Positions 4,888 through 12,199 are shown, counted from the stretch's first letter. The stretch: 16,319 nucleotides of DNA from Desulfuromonadaceae bacterium GWC2_58_13 (GCA_001825565.1 MHXM01000177.1:1-16319); one strand, 5' to 3'. Numbers and translations: made by a program. Notes: generated from the letters alone by a model not told the origin.

Positions 4888-6258
4888 ATGTCTGCTCCCG
4901 TTTCCCGTACCGCCACCCTGTTCGTCGTCTGCACGGCTCACTTCCTCATGCCCTTCATGATGTCGGCGGTGGGCGTCGCCCTGCCAAGCATCGGCCGGGA
5001 ATTCGCCGCCAGCGCCCTCCAGCTTGGGCTGATCGAGACCACTTACGTGCTGTCGGCCTCGATCTTTTTGTTGGCGATGGGACGTCTCGGCGACATCCAC
5101 GGCCGAAAGCGCATCTTTCAGTACGGCATTGTCGTCTTCACTGTCGCCGGCGGCCTGCTCTCCCAGGCCTGGTCGGTCGAGGCGATGATCGCTCTGCGTT
5201 TTCTGCAGGGGATGGGTGGGGCCATGGTCATGGCCACGACCATGGCTATTGTGGTTTCGGTCTTTCCCCCGCAGGAACGGGGCAAGGCGCTGGGGATTGC
5301 CGTGGCCAGTGTCTATGCCGGCATTTCCTGCGGCCCGTTTTTCGGCGGCGCTCTGGTTACCACCCTCGGCTGGCGCTGGCTGTTCTACCTCTGCATCCCG
5401 CTGGGCATCCTGACCTTCCTGGTCTCCTGCGCCAAACTGCGCGGCGATTGGGCCGAGGCCAGGGGCGAACCCTTCGACCTGCGAGGAAGCCTGGTCTACG
5501 CGGCCGCCATTCTGCTGCTGATCAGCGGCGCCTCCAACGTCGATCAGGGCGCCTGGGCCTGGGGCCTGGCCATCTCGGGACTCTGCGGACTGGGATTTTT
5601 TGTCTGGCTGGAAGCCCGCACCGACTACCCGGTCCTGAACATCGCCTTGTTGCGCGAAAACCGGGTGTTCGCCTTTTCCAGCTTGGCCGCCCTGCTCAAC
5701 TATGCGGCGACCTTCGGCGTCACCTTTTTCATGAGCCTTTACCTTCAGTACGTCAAGGGGATGAATGCCCACCAGGCCGGTATCATCCTGATTATCCAGC
5801 CGGTCATGCAGACCCTGTTTTCACCTTTTTGCGGAAAACTCGCCGACCGCTTCCCGGCAGCCCGGGTCGCCACCGTTGGCATGTTTTTGTGCGCCTTGGG
5901 GCTTGGCGTCGCCGCCACTCTGGCTGCCGACACTTCGCTGTTGGTGGTTGCGGTCATGCTGGTTTTTCTCGGCCTTGGGTTCGCCCTCTTCTCCTCCCCC
6001 AACACCAGCGTCATCATGGGGAGCGTTGCCCCCCGCTACCTCGGCGTTGCGTCCGGTCTCAATTCAACGATGCGCACCCTCGGCATGATGTCGAGCATGA
6101 CCATCATCACCGTAATTTTTTCCGTGTTCATGGGAGGACAAGCGGTGACCGCGGCAACCCAGCCGGATTTTCTGCGCAGCATGCATACGGCGCTGCTGGT
6201 TTTCTGCATCCTGTGCCTGATCGGCATCTTCTGCTCGATGGCCCGGCTCGACAAATAA
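4888..6258 (+). CDS. DHA2-type MFS multidrug/efflux transporter
   Basis: This is a 456-aa polytopic inner-membrane protein of the major facilitator superfamily. It fits the DHA2 (14-helix drug:H+ antiporter) branch. Motif A appears as GRLGDIHGRKRIF after the second helix (about residues 65-77), and the antiporter motif C is recognisable as GISCGPFFGGAL (about residues 148-159). The repeated ...GKLADRFPAARVATVGMFLCALGLGV pattern marks the start of the second half. Substrate cannot be read from sequence. The ATG has no strong ribosome-binding site; 4799-4887 contains a seven-T run and a TATGGT hexamer but no convincing promoter or terminator. It sits 89 nt after the radical SAM gene on the same strand. 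Export of a modified peptide is conceivable, but MFS genes are common as independent neighbours. Confidence 0.9.
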   Translation: MSAPVSRTATLFVVCTAHFLMPFMMSAVGVALPSIGREFAASALQLGLIETTYVLSASIFLLAMGRLGDIHGRKRIFQYGIVVFTVAGGLLSQAWSVEAMIALRFLQGMGGAMVMATTMAIVVSVFPPQERGKALGIAVASVYAGISCGPFFGGALVTTLGWRWLFYLCIPLGILTFLVSCAKLRGDWAEARGEPFDLRGSLVYAAAILLLISGASNVDQGAWAWGLAISGLCGLGFFVWLEARTDYPVLNIALLRENRVFAFSSLAALLNYAATFGVTFFMSLYLQYVKGMNAHQAGIILIIQPVMQTLFSPFCGKLADRFPAARVATVGMFLCALGLGVAATLAADTSLLVVAVMLVFLGLGFALFSSPNTSVIMGSVAPRYLGVASGLNSTMRTLGMMSSMTIITVIFSVFMGGQAVTAATQPDFLRSMHTALLVFCILCLIGIFCSMARLDK

Positions 6259-6289
6259 AACGGGGAACAGCCACCCGGCCGTCCCCCGT
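6251..6289 (-). terminator. Terminator for the oxidoreductase gene, overlapping the MFS stop
   Basis: ACGGGG (6260-6265) pairs with CCCCGT (6284-6289), with a smaller GCC/GGC pairing inside the loop. Read on the minus strand the hairpin is followed by TTTTATTTGT (6260-6251), which fits a factor-independent terminator for the leftward gene ending at 6316. On the plus strand no T-run follows. The two genes converge here. Confidence 0.5.
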
Positions 6290-6315
6290 CGTTCCTTCGC
6301 TGTCAATCCCACAAA

Positions 6316-7269
6316 TCAGGTACGCAACGCCGCAAAAAGCAATCCGTGCAACACCTCGGAAAGCTCTTTGTTGTCTCCTCCATTGCTGAACATCTCGGTC
6401 AGGTTGGCGAATACCCCGCAGTAATGGTTCACCAACCGCGGCTTGTCAGTGGCCAGGTTGAAGATCAGTTCGTCCTGCCCCTGCAGGCGCAACCGCCCAT
6501 ACTCCTTGGCATGATCCAGCTCGATCACCCCGTTTTCGTACCAGAGCCGGGTGGTCTTGTAGTTGCGGCCAAGCGTCCAGTTGGTGTCGATCATGCCGTA
6601 TCCGGTGCGCCCATCCGCCTTGAACCGGAACAGGCCGAGACCCTGCACCTGGGCACATTGAATATCGGGGATGGATGTCATTCGGCCGTCGATGACCTGC
6701 ATCTGCTCGGGATCGATCAACCGGGCCAGGATACTCAGGCTGCTGATGCCGCTGTCGAACCAGGAACCGGCTTTGCCGACCGCTCCCAGGGTCAGCTTGC
6801 CATTGAGATAGTAGGGATCGGAAAAACACGATTCAAATCCGATGAGCCTGCCGAGCTCGAAATTCTTCGTTTCGCGTTGTTCGAGCCACCACTCGACCTC
6901 GCGCCCGTAGGACGGGTGAAACGCCGTGTAGAGAGGGAGTTTCCGCGTGCGGGCCTCGGTCATCAGGGCATCCATCTTCTCTTGGCGGGTGCAGAGCGGT
7001 TTTTCGACGATGGCGATCCGGTTCGCCTCGATGATCTTCATGGCCACTTCGTAGTGGGTGCTGGTCGGAGTCGAAACCAGAAAAGCATCGGCGGTGGATT
7101 TTTTCAGAATCTTGTCCAGATTGTCGTGAAACAGGACACTACCGGGAAGTTCATCGGCCCGGGTCGAATCGAGATCGTGGGCATCGACCAGCTTGATTCC
7201 TTTGGTGTGGGTAATGGCCTGCATCTGGTAATTCGCGATCTTGCCAATTCCAATCAGTGCTATACGCAT
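6316..7269 (-). CDS. Gfo/Idh/MocA family NAD(P)-dependent oxidoreductase
   Basis: This 317-aa protein is a Rossmann-fold dehydrogenase of the glucose-fructose oxidoreductase/inositol dehydrogenase/MocA family, which oxidises or reduces sugars and related polyols. The nucleotide-binding GIGKIA is at residues 7-12, the family EKP motif at 89-91, and an acceptor-domain segment GSWFDSGISSLSILARLID at about 168-186. Most relatives have Asp-x-Gly-x-His there; here the His position is Ser176, as in the sugar 1-dehydrogenase branch (DPGINALSI type). ATG 7269 is chosen because GAGAGGA lies just upstream and the Rossmann motif begins immediately; a TTG at 7302 would add 11 unlikely residues. It stands alone between the MFS gene (convergent) and dodecin (divergent). 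Substrate unknown. Confidence 0.87.
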   Translation of the reverse strand: MRIALIGIGKIANYQMQAITHTKGIKLVDAHDLDSTRADELPGSVLFHDNLDKILKKSTADAFLVSTPTSTHYEVAMKIIEANRIAIVEKPLCTRQEKMDALMTEARTRKLPLYTAFHPSYGREVEWWLEQRETKNFELGRLIGFESCFSDPYYLNGKLTLGAVGKAGSWFDSGISSLSILARLIDPEQMQVIDGRMTSIPDIQCAQVQGLGLFRFKADGRTGYGMIDTNWTLGRNYKTTRLWYENGVIELDHAKEYGRLRLQGQDELIFNLATDKPRLVNHYCGVFANLTEMFSNGGDNKELSEVLHGLLFAALRT

Positions 7270-7463
7270 GGGTCCTCTCAGAAAACGGGTAAGTGAAACC
7301 AAGGGGGCTCGCCAGGTGATGCAAAATCGATATTTTAAGTATTAGTTGGTTTTGTGCCCGATTTGAATAAAAAAATGCATCCGCCGGAAAATCGGCCTGC
7401 CAAATCGCCCACGAAAGGTCTTTTCCCCACCCAATCCGTCATCCAAAATTTCGGCATACCGTC

Positions 7464-7491
7464 TTTACAGTACCGCCCCGGGTGCTACTCT
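7464..7491 (+). promoter_or_regulatory. Possible dodecin promoter
   Basis: TTTACA (7464-7469) is followed after 16 nt by TACTCT (7486-7491). The -35 is good and the -10 is poor. The start would be about 35 nt before the dodecin ATG. The divergent gap 7270-7533 otherwise holds an AT-rich stretch (7325-7380), probably with the leftward promoter of the oxidoreductase, though no convincing hexamer pair was found. Confidence 0.3.
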
Positions 7492-7533
7492 TCAAGCAGA
7501 GGGGCACGGATCACGCTGGCAAAGGAGGATGCG

Positions 7534-7752
7534 ATGACGTATGGCAAAGGCAGGACCTACAAAAAGGTCGAAGTGATCGGCGTTTCCGACAAAGGCATCG
7601 AAGCCGCTATCCAGGAAGCGATCGGCAAAGCCCAGAGCTCACTGGAAAAGCTCTCCTGGTTCGAGGTGCAGGATATCCGCGGACATATCGGAAACGATGG
7701 AAAAATCGGCGAATTTCAGGTCGTGCTGAAGGTCGCCTTTGAATTGAAGTAG
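7534..7752 (+). CDS. Dodecin family flavin-binding protein
   Basis: Dodecins are about 70-residue proteins that assemble into hollow dodecamers storing or buffering flavins such as FMN or riboflavin-type compounds in the cytoplasm. This 72-aa protein has the full fold pattern: YKKVEVIGVSDKGIEAAIQEAI (first strand and helix), the SWFEVQDIRGHI strand with the flavin-stacking Trp, and EFQVVLKVAFELK with the Gln usually contacting the isoalloxazine ring. AAAGGAGGA sits 5 nt before ATG 7534, which decides the start; upstream in-frame starts would add about 60 residues unlike the family. It is monocistronic and convergent with the MliC-like gene, with only 30 nt between the stops. GC-rich inverted sequence there could serve as a terminator but has no T-run. 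Confidence 0.93.
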   Translation: MTYGKGRTYKKVEVIGVSDKGIEAAIQEAIGKAQSSLEKLSWFEVQDIRGHIGNDGKIGEFQVVLKVAFELK

Positions 7753-7782
7753 GGGCGCCCGGGCCAAGGGCCGCGGCGGAAA

Positions 7783-8136
7783 TTATTTGAGCGATTCCCG
7801 TTTCGGATTGAGGATGCAGGTCATCCGCGCTTCTTGGCCGATTTCGAGCGTCGCCTCGTCGTCCCACCACCAGAAGGTTACCTCCCCCCGGCTGTATTTG
7901 GCGCCATCGGCCGACGGCTGATGAACCAGAGTGACCGTGCGGTCGGGAAGGAACAAGTGGGCAACTTCCCCCTCGATCCGAACCAGAAACTCATAGTTTG
8001 CCCGACATTCGTAAACCTGGGCCACGCCATCGGCTGGAAGTTGCACTGACGCCGCTCGCGGGGGAACACAGGCCGTAACCATGACAACGGAGGTCAGCAG
8101 AATCGTCTTCAGAAAAATTCCTGGCGATACTTTCAT
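7783..8136 (-). CDS. MliC/PliC-like C-type lysozyme inhibitor lipoprotein
   Basis: This is a 117-aa lipoprotein. The signal peptide ends in VTAC, making Cys23 the likely lipid-modified residue. The mature part matches the MliC family (periplasmic inhibitors of C-type lysozyme): VYECRANYEFLVRIEG, HLFLPDRTVTLVHQP, the SADGAKY motif (family pattern SxxGARY), a final strand FWWWDDEATLE, and a C-terminal Cys in RMTC that can pair with the early Cys of YEC. The family's second active motif normally reads roughly W-x-K-G; here it is WWWDD, so the conserved lysine appears absent. It may therefore be a relative with a different ligand. AGAGGAG lies 11 nt upstream of the ATG. It is 38 nt downstream of the cNMP-binding gene and probably ends the mla transcription unit. 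Confidence 0.78.
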   Translation of the reverse strand: MKVSPGIFLKTILLTSVVMVTACVPPRAASVQLPADGVAQVYECRANYEFLVRIEGEVAHLFLPDRTVTLVHQPSADGAKYSRGEVTFWWWDDEATLEIGQEARMTCILNPKRESLK

Positions 8137-8174
8137 GACGAAGCGGTCTCCTCTTTGGCGCCCGGGCTGATTGT

Positions 8175-8642
8175 TCAGAATATGGAGGCCAGACGGTCGA
8201 AGGATTTGCGCAGGCGGATCGAAAGGGTCAGCAGCACGCCCTTGAGCAACTTGATGCCGATTTCGGGATGATCAACCAGCAACTGGTCAAGTTTTTCCTT
8301 TGGCAGCAACAGCAGTTGGGCATCCTCCAGGCAGACGGCGGTCACCGCCCTGGGAAGGCCGTCAATCAGACTGAATTCGCCGATCACCGATCCCTGGGTG
8401 TAAACCCCGACCACGACCTGACGTCCTTCAAACTCCGTATTCTTCTTTTCTTCGATTTTCCCCGACATGACAAAAGCGGCAACCGTGGCCGGATCCCCCT
8501 CTGTCCAGAGAACATCGCCGGCCGAAGTCTGGCGGCATAGAAAATAGGGCGCGAGAATCGCCGTGTCCGCCTCGGAGAGAAAGCGAAAAAACCGCAGATC
8601 GTTTTTCATGCGGGCGCAAACATCAGCGGGAAGCCGGTTCAT
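8175..8642 (-). CDS. Stand-alone cyclic-nucleotide-binding (Crp-type) domain protein
   Basis: This 155-aa protein consists of one cNMP-binding beta-roll and flanking helices. The phosphate-binding cassette is intact: GSVIGEFSLIDGLPRAVTA with Glu89 and Arg98, the residues that hold the cyclic phosphate and ribose in CRP-like proteins. Earlier come SAGDVLWTEGD and AAFVMSGKIEEKK, typical beta-roll segments. The last 25 residues form the hinge helix (KGVLLTLSIRLRKSFDRL), and no helix-turn-helix DNA-binding domain follows, so it is not a normal Crp regulator. Its ATG overlaps the mlaC stop codon by 4 nt (ATGA), meaning translational coupling. It could sense a nucleotide second messenger and act by protein contact on the lipid transport system. 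This is inference from linkage. Confidence 0.88.
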   Translation of the reverse strand: MNRLPADVCARMKNDLRFFRFLSEADTAILAPYFLCRQTSAGDVLWTEGDPATVAAFVMSGKIEEKKNTEFEGRQVVVGVYTQGSVIGEFSLIDGLPRAVTAVCLEDAQLLLLPKEKLDQLLVDHPEIGIKLLKGVLLTLSIRLRKSFDRLASIF

Positions 8643-9262
8643 GGTTCCGTGGGCTTTCCATTGTTTCCATTTTTCTCAAGGTCGGCCAGTTTTTCCGACA
8701 TCCGCGCCAGCAACCCGTCAAAGCCTTCATTCTTGAGGATCTCGCCGTAACTGCTCCGGTAATTGTTGACAAAGCTCACCGATTCGATGACCACATCGTA
8801 AACCATCCATTCGGCGCCTTTCTGCACCATCCGGTAGGAAATGGGAATTTCAGCGCTTTTGGTCATGATGAGGGTATCGACGGCGGCCCGGTTGCCCTGC
8901 ACCCGTTCCTTGACGAAATCAATCTTCTCGTTGGTATAGGATTCGATGCGCCCGATATAGTTGCGTTCGAGCAGATCGGAAAAAAGCGCCACGAACCGAT
9001 CGCGCTGCTGGTCGCTGGCGTTTTTCCAGTGGAGGGCGAGAATCCGCTGGGACATTTCGGCGAAATCGAAACGGGCGCGGATGGTGGCCGACAGCCGCTC
9101 GCGGCGTACCTGTTTTTCGAGATTGGACTCTTTCAAAATGGCCATGACCGCGTCTACCGTGGCGCGGGCCTGATCCAGCGGGCCGGGAGCGGCGACCGCG
9201 GCGGTCGACGCCAGCAGAACGACACCAGTGAACAATCCCAGAAAACGTTTCAAAAACAGCAT
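8639..9262 (-). CDS. mlaC: Phospholipid-binding periplasmic carrier MlaC
   Basis: MlaC shuttles phospholipids between the outer-membrane MlaA complex and the inner-membrane MlaFED transporter. The 207-aa product has a Sec signal peptide (about residues 1-25, ending AAVAA). It then carries the Ttg2D/MlaC fold with RARFDFAEMSQRILALHWKNA, the QRDRFVALFSDLLERNYIGRIESYTNEKI stretch, and MVYDVVIESVSFVNNYRSSYGEIL near residues 150-175. All are family landmarks. GGAGG lies 7 nt upstream of the ATG. It is the fifth gene of the leftward mla operon, 18 nt after mlaA, and overlaps the following cNMP-domain gene by 4 nt. The C-terminal tail after about residue 190 is polar (EKNGNNGKPTEP) and probably disordered. 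Confidence 0.94.
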   Translation of the reverse strand: MLFLKRFLGLFTGVVLLASTAAVAAPGPLDQARATVDAVMAILKESNLEKQVRRERLSATIRARFDFAEMSQRILALHWKNASDQQRDRFVALFSDLLERNYIGRIESYTNEKIDFVKERVQGNRAAVDTLIMTKSAEIPISYRMVQKGAEWMVYDVVIESVSFVNNYRSSYGEILKNEGFDGLLARMSEKLADLEKNGNNGKPTEP

Positions 9263-9280
9263 GTGAATACCTCCGAAAAT

Positions 9281-9997
9281 TTACTCTTTAACTTTTGCCT
9301 CGCGATGTTGGGCATAGGCATCGCGAACAAACAGGTAGGGGTCAATTTCGTGCTTGCGGATTCCCTCGTAAGTATCCTTGTCGAGAGACAGGGCGTTTTC
9401 CTGGTCCAGTGCCGAGAGGCCGATAAGTTCTTCCTGCTTGAGCGCATGGGGAAGCGGGTCGATGAAATAATCGCCGATCCGGCCGATGCCGTCGCGCAGA
9501 CTGCTGGGGCCGAACACCGGCAACACCAGGTAAAATCCGGTGCCGGCGCCGTAATGGCCAAAGGTCTGGCCGAGATCCTCTTCTTTTTTCTCCAGCCCCC
9601 AGGAGGATGCGGGATCGAACAACCCGGCCAAACCGAAGGTGCTGTTAAGCAGTAGACGCGCCAGTTCACTGCCGGTATTGGCGATCTTGAGCTGGAACAG
9701 GTTATTGGCCACCCGAACCGGGGTGCCGAGGTTGGAAAAGAAATTCGATACCGACACCCGTGCCGGTTCGGGAATCACCCGCAAGCCCCGGGCCACCGGC
9801 TTGAGCAGGTAAACATACAGCTTGTCGTTGAACCAGAAAAATCCCCGGTTGACCGGTTCGAGGGGATCGGCGATCGATGCCGGTTCCGCTTCGGCAAAGG
9901 GATCTTCTTCGAAAACGAACTCATCGTCAGCGGCAAAAACCGTTCCGGCGGACAACCAGAGAACCAGCGACAGGAACAGAAATATTTTCTTCACCAC
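9281..9997 (-). CDS. mlaA: Outer-membrane phospholipid channel MlaA (VacJ), without lipobox
   Basis: MlaA removes mislocalised phospholipids from the outer leaflet of the outer membrane and passes them to MlaC. The 238-aa protein has the family signature IADPLEPVNRGFFWFNDKL, followed by PVRVANNLFQ, ELARLLLNSTFGLAGLFDPA and LGQTFGHYGAGTGFYLVLPVFGPSSLRDGIG. Unlike the E. coli lipoprotein, the signal peptide ends in VFA-A with no cysteine, so a signal peptidase I product is predicted. An acidic linker (DDEFVFEEDPFAEAEPAS) follows. Two adjacent GTG codons (9997 and 9994) can start it. AGGAGG ends 2 nt before the first and 5 nt before the second, and overlaps the mlaD stop codon. Confidence 0.93.
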   Translation of the reverse strand: MVKKIFLFLSLVLWLSAGTVFAADDEFVFEEDPFAEAEPASIADPLEPVNRGFFWFNDKLYVYLLKPVARGLRVIPEPARVSVSNFFSNLGTPVRVANNLFQLKIANTGSELARLLLNSTFGLAGLFDPASSWGLEKKEEDLGQTFGHYGAGTGFYLVLPVFGPSSLRDGIGRIGDYFIDPLPHALKQEELIGLSALDQENALSLDKDTYEGIRKHEIDPYLFVRDAYAQHREAKVKE

Positions 9998-10003
9998 GCC
10001 CTC

Positions 10004-10450
10004 CTATTTTTTCTCGAAGACATACTTGCTGACCAGCTCTTCGAGATTGATGGCCGACTCGGTTTCAAATATGCTCCCTCCGGCCTGGATGATTTCCTCG
10101 CTGCCACCGGGCGAAATGCTGACGTAGCGGTCGCCGATAATCCCGGAGGTACGGATCGAGGCGATGCTGTCCTCCTGTAGCTTGACCACCCGGTCAAGAG
10201 TCAGCTCGACCTCGGCTTCGTAGGTTTTTTCTTGCAGATGGATGCGGGAAACCTTGCCGATTTTGACTCCGGCGATTTCCACGGGAGCACCTTCCTTGAG
10301 TCCGGACACCGAACTGAAGTTCGCCTTGACGGTGTACTCGTTGCCGCCGAACAGGTCGACATTGCCAAGCTTGACCGACAACCAGGCAAAACAGAGAAAC
10401 CCGGCCACCAGGAAGATTCCGACGGCGACCTCGACATTAAGCCGGTTCAT
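10004..10450 (-). CDS. mlaD: MCE-domain lipid transport protein MlaD
   Basis: MlaD is the periplasmic, membrane-anchored hexamer of the MlaFED complex. The 148-aa protein has a single N-terminal transmembrane helix (VAVGIFLVAGFLCFAWLSV, about residues 8-26). An MCE domain follows: YTVKANFSSVSGLKEGAPVEIAGVKIGKV at about 38-66, then ASIRTSGIIGDRYVSISPGG at about 96-116. This is the expected length for a short Desulfuromonadota-type MlaD. The ATG at 10450 is preceded by AGAGGAGG with 9 nt spacing and is favoured over an in-frame GTG at 10474. The gene overlaps the end of mlaF by 14 nt, so the two are translationally coupled. Confidence 0.94.
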   Translation of the reverse strand: MNRLNVEVAVGIFLVAGFLCFAWLSVKLGNVDLFGGNEYTVKANFSSVSGLKEGAPVEIAGVKIGKVSRIHLQEKTYEAEVELTLDRVVKLQEDSIASIRTSGIIGDRYVSISPGGSEEIIQAGGSIFETESAINLEELVSKYVFEKK

Positions 10451-11240
10451 AAAGAGCAGCCTCCTCTTTTGCACTCGAATAAATGGGACCCATGGTCTCC
10501 ACGACGTAGCGCCGGATCAAGGGATGATCGGACAGCTGAAACGCCTCGGGCGACATGACACCCTGAATTTGGCCTTCGGCCAGAAGGGCCACGTAATCGG
10601 CCAACTTGAAAATCTTGGGAACATCGTGACTGACGATCACCGCCGTGTAGTTGAGCTGGCTTTGGGTTTTGTGAAACAGGCGATAGATTTCGTTGCTGCG
10701 ACTGACGTCAAGACCCGTGGTTGGTTCGTCGAAAAACACCACCTTTGGATGGAGCACCAGCGCGCGGGCCAGTCCGACCCGTTTTTTCATGCCTCCGGAG
10801 AGCTGGGCCGGATACTTGCCGTCGGACTCGATCAGATCCATCAGGTCGAGTTTTTCCCGAACCTTGGCGCGGATCTCGGTTTCGGTCAGCTTGGTTCGTT
10901 CGCGCAGCGGCAGAGCGACGTTGTCGAACACGGTCATCGAATCGAACAGGGCGGCATTCTGAAACAGCACGCCAAACTGCATGCGAATCTGGTTCAGCTC
11001 TTTTTTGCCGGCTTTGGCCAGGTCCTGGCCGAACACTTTCACCGCCCCGCGGTCGGGTCGCACCAGGCCCAGCATGTGTTTGAGAATGACACTCTTGCCC
11101 TGGCCGCTGCCACCGACAATGACCGTGGTCTTGCCTGCGGCAATCGAGAGATTGACATTGCGCAAAACCTTCTGGCGGCCGAAAGTCTTCTCGACGCCCG
11201 TCAGCTCGATGGCAGCATCGGTCGGTATATCCTGTTGCAC
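10437..11240 (-). CDS. mlaF: ABC transporter ATPase MlaF
   Basis: MlaF is the ATPase that powers the MlaE permease. All nucleotide-binding motifs are intact in the 267-aa protein: Walker A GGSGQGKS (residues 43-50), Q-loop Gln94 in VLFQNAALFDSMTV, signature LSGGMKKR (147-154), Walker B VVFFDEPTTGLD (167-178) and the H-loop SHD. The Q-loop followed by GALFD/AALFDSMTV is typical of the MlaF/Ttg2A class. The start is GTG 11240, with AGGAGG 6 nt upstream. The gene begins 9 nt after the mlaE stop and overlaps mlaD by 14 nt at its end. Confidence 0.96.
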   Translation of the reverse strand: MQQDIPTDAAIELTGVEKTFGRQKVLRNVNLSIAAGKTTVIVGGSGQGKSVILKHMLGLVRPDRGAVKVFGQDLAKAGKKELNQIRMQFGVLFQNAALFDSMTVFDNVALPLRERTKLTETEIRAKVREKLDLMDLIESDGKYPAQLSGGMKKRVGLARALVLHPKVVFFDEPTTGLDVSRSNEIYRLFHKTQSQLNYTAVIVSHDVPKIFKLADYVALLAEGQIQGVMSPEAFQLSDHPLIRRYVVETMGPIYSSAKEEAALYEPA

Positions 11241-11249
11241 GGCTGCCTC

Positions 11250-12080
11250 CTATAGCATGATGGCGCTGATCAGGTAATCCCAGACCAGGATGGAAACCGA
11301 GGACAACACCACCGCATCGGTCGTCGTGCGGCTGACCCCTTCGGCGCCGAAGCCCCCCGTTTTTTCCAGGTGCAGGAAATACCCCTTGGCCGACGCGATC
11401 CAGATGATCAGCAATCCGAAAATCAGGGATTTAACGACCCCCATCTGAACATCCTGCCATTCGACACTGGCGTACATCCCCTGAAAAAAAGTTCCACCGT
11501 TGACATCGAGCATAACCACTCCGACCAGGTAACCGCCGAGAATGCCGACCACGTTGAAAATGCAGGTCAGCAGCGGGACGGCGATAACTCCGGCCAAGAA
11601 CTTGGGCGCCAGCAGGTATTTGTACGGATCAATGGCCATGCACTCAAGGGCGTCGATCTGCTCCGAGTTGCGCATGATGCCGATTTCGGCGCAGATCGCC
11701 GACCCGGCCCGGCCGACCACCATCAGCGCGGTCATCACTGGCCCCAGTTCACGGATCAGACTGAGCGCCACCGCCGAGCCGAGCAACCCCTCGGAGCCGA
11801 ACTTGTTCAGGGTGTAATAGCCCTGCAAGCCGAGCACCATCCCGGTAAAAGCCCCGGTGAAAAGGATGACGAACACCGAACGGACCCCGATGAAATGGGC
11901 TTGACGGATAACCGGAAATACCGGGTAAGGGGGTTTTACCAGGTTGTACAGGCAGGAAAAAAGAAAAATCCCCATCCGTCCGTACTGTTCCAGAAAAGAC
12001 AGGCAACTGTCGCCAAGTTTTTCAAATGGTTTACCGATACCCAATTTCCGCCACCTTCCCCGCCTCGCCCGAAACGACAT
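11250..12080 (-). CDS. mlaE: ABC transporter permease MlaE
   Basis: This is the inner-membrane permease of the Mla phospholipid transporter. The hydrophobic protein (276 aa from ATG 12080) has an N-terminal interfacial helix, then the MlaE family core: QAHFIGVRSVFVILFTGAF..GMVLGLQ, SLIRELGPVMTALMVVGRAGSAICAEIG (the highly conserved coupling segment), MRNSEQIDALECMAIDPYKYLLAPK and GVVKSLIFGLLIIWIAS..GY. Five to six membrane segments are expected. The ATG has no Shine-Dalgarno and would give a very basic start (SFRARRGRWRK). TTG 12044, with AAGG about 9 nt upstream, would start right at the family-like N-terminus and is a serious alternative. It is the first gene of the mla operon. Confidence 0.93.
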   Translation of the reverse strand: MSFRARRGRWRKLGIGKPFEKLGDSCLSFLEQYGRMGIFLFSCLYNLVKPPYPVFPVIRQAHFIGVRSVFVILFTGAFTGMVLGLQGYYTLNKFGSEGLLGSAVALSLIRELGPVMTALMVVGRAGSAICAEIGIMRNSEQIDALECMAIDPYKYLLAPKFLAGVIAVPLLTCIFNVVGILGGYLVGVVMLDVNGGTFFQGMYASVEWQDVQMGVVKSLIFGLLIIWIASAKGYFLHLEKTGGFGAEGVSRTTTDAVVLSSVSILVWDYLISAIML

Positions 12081-12108
12081 TTTTATTATCTTTGCAACAA
12101 ATCATGGG

Positions 12109-12138
12109 ATTGTAACAAGGAAAAGCAAAAAATAACAA
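12109..12138 (-). promoter_or_regulatory. Promoter of the mla operon
   Basis: On the minus strand TTGTTA (12138-12133) is followed after 18 nt by TACAAT (12114-12109). The predicted start is near 12102, upstream of both candidate mlaE start codons. The rest of the 119-nt gap to tmcAL is AT-rich, with an imperfect dyad GGAG...CTCC (12140-12163) around AAAATTTT that could be an operator or part of a tmcAL terminator. That last point is weak. Confidence 0.45.
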
Positions 12139-12199
12139 TGGAGATTATTAAAATTTTACCTCCAGCGCGATTCCATCCAACCCAATCAGTCGTGCCGGC

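Noticed and set aside
4585..5772. 395-codon minus-strand ORF over the radical SAM end and the MFS start
   Set aside because: Antisense shadow with no domain features.
4860..6389. 509-codon plus-strand ORF over the MFS gene
   Set aside because: Arg/Pro/His-rich alternative frame; the MFS frame has clear helices and motifs, so this is a shadow.
6346..7296. 316-codon plus-strand ORF opposite the oxidoreductase
   Set aside because: Antisense shadow; the minus strand carries all Gfo/Idh/MocA motifs.
7749..7757. GTAGGGGCG at the dodecin stop codon, matching the first nine bases of the repeat at 1750
   Set aside because: No matching second arm (TCGCCCCTAC) nearby and the TAG is simply the stop codon; probably chance.
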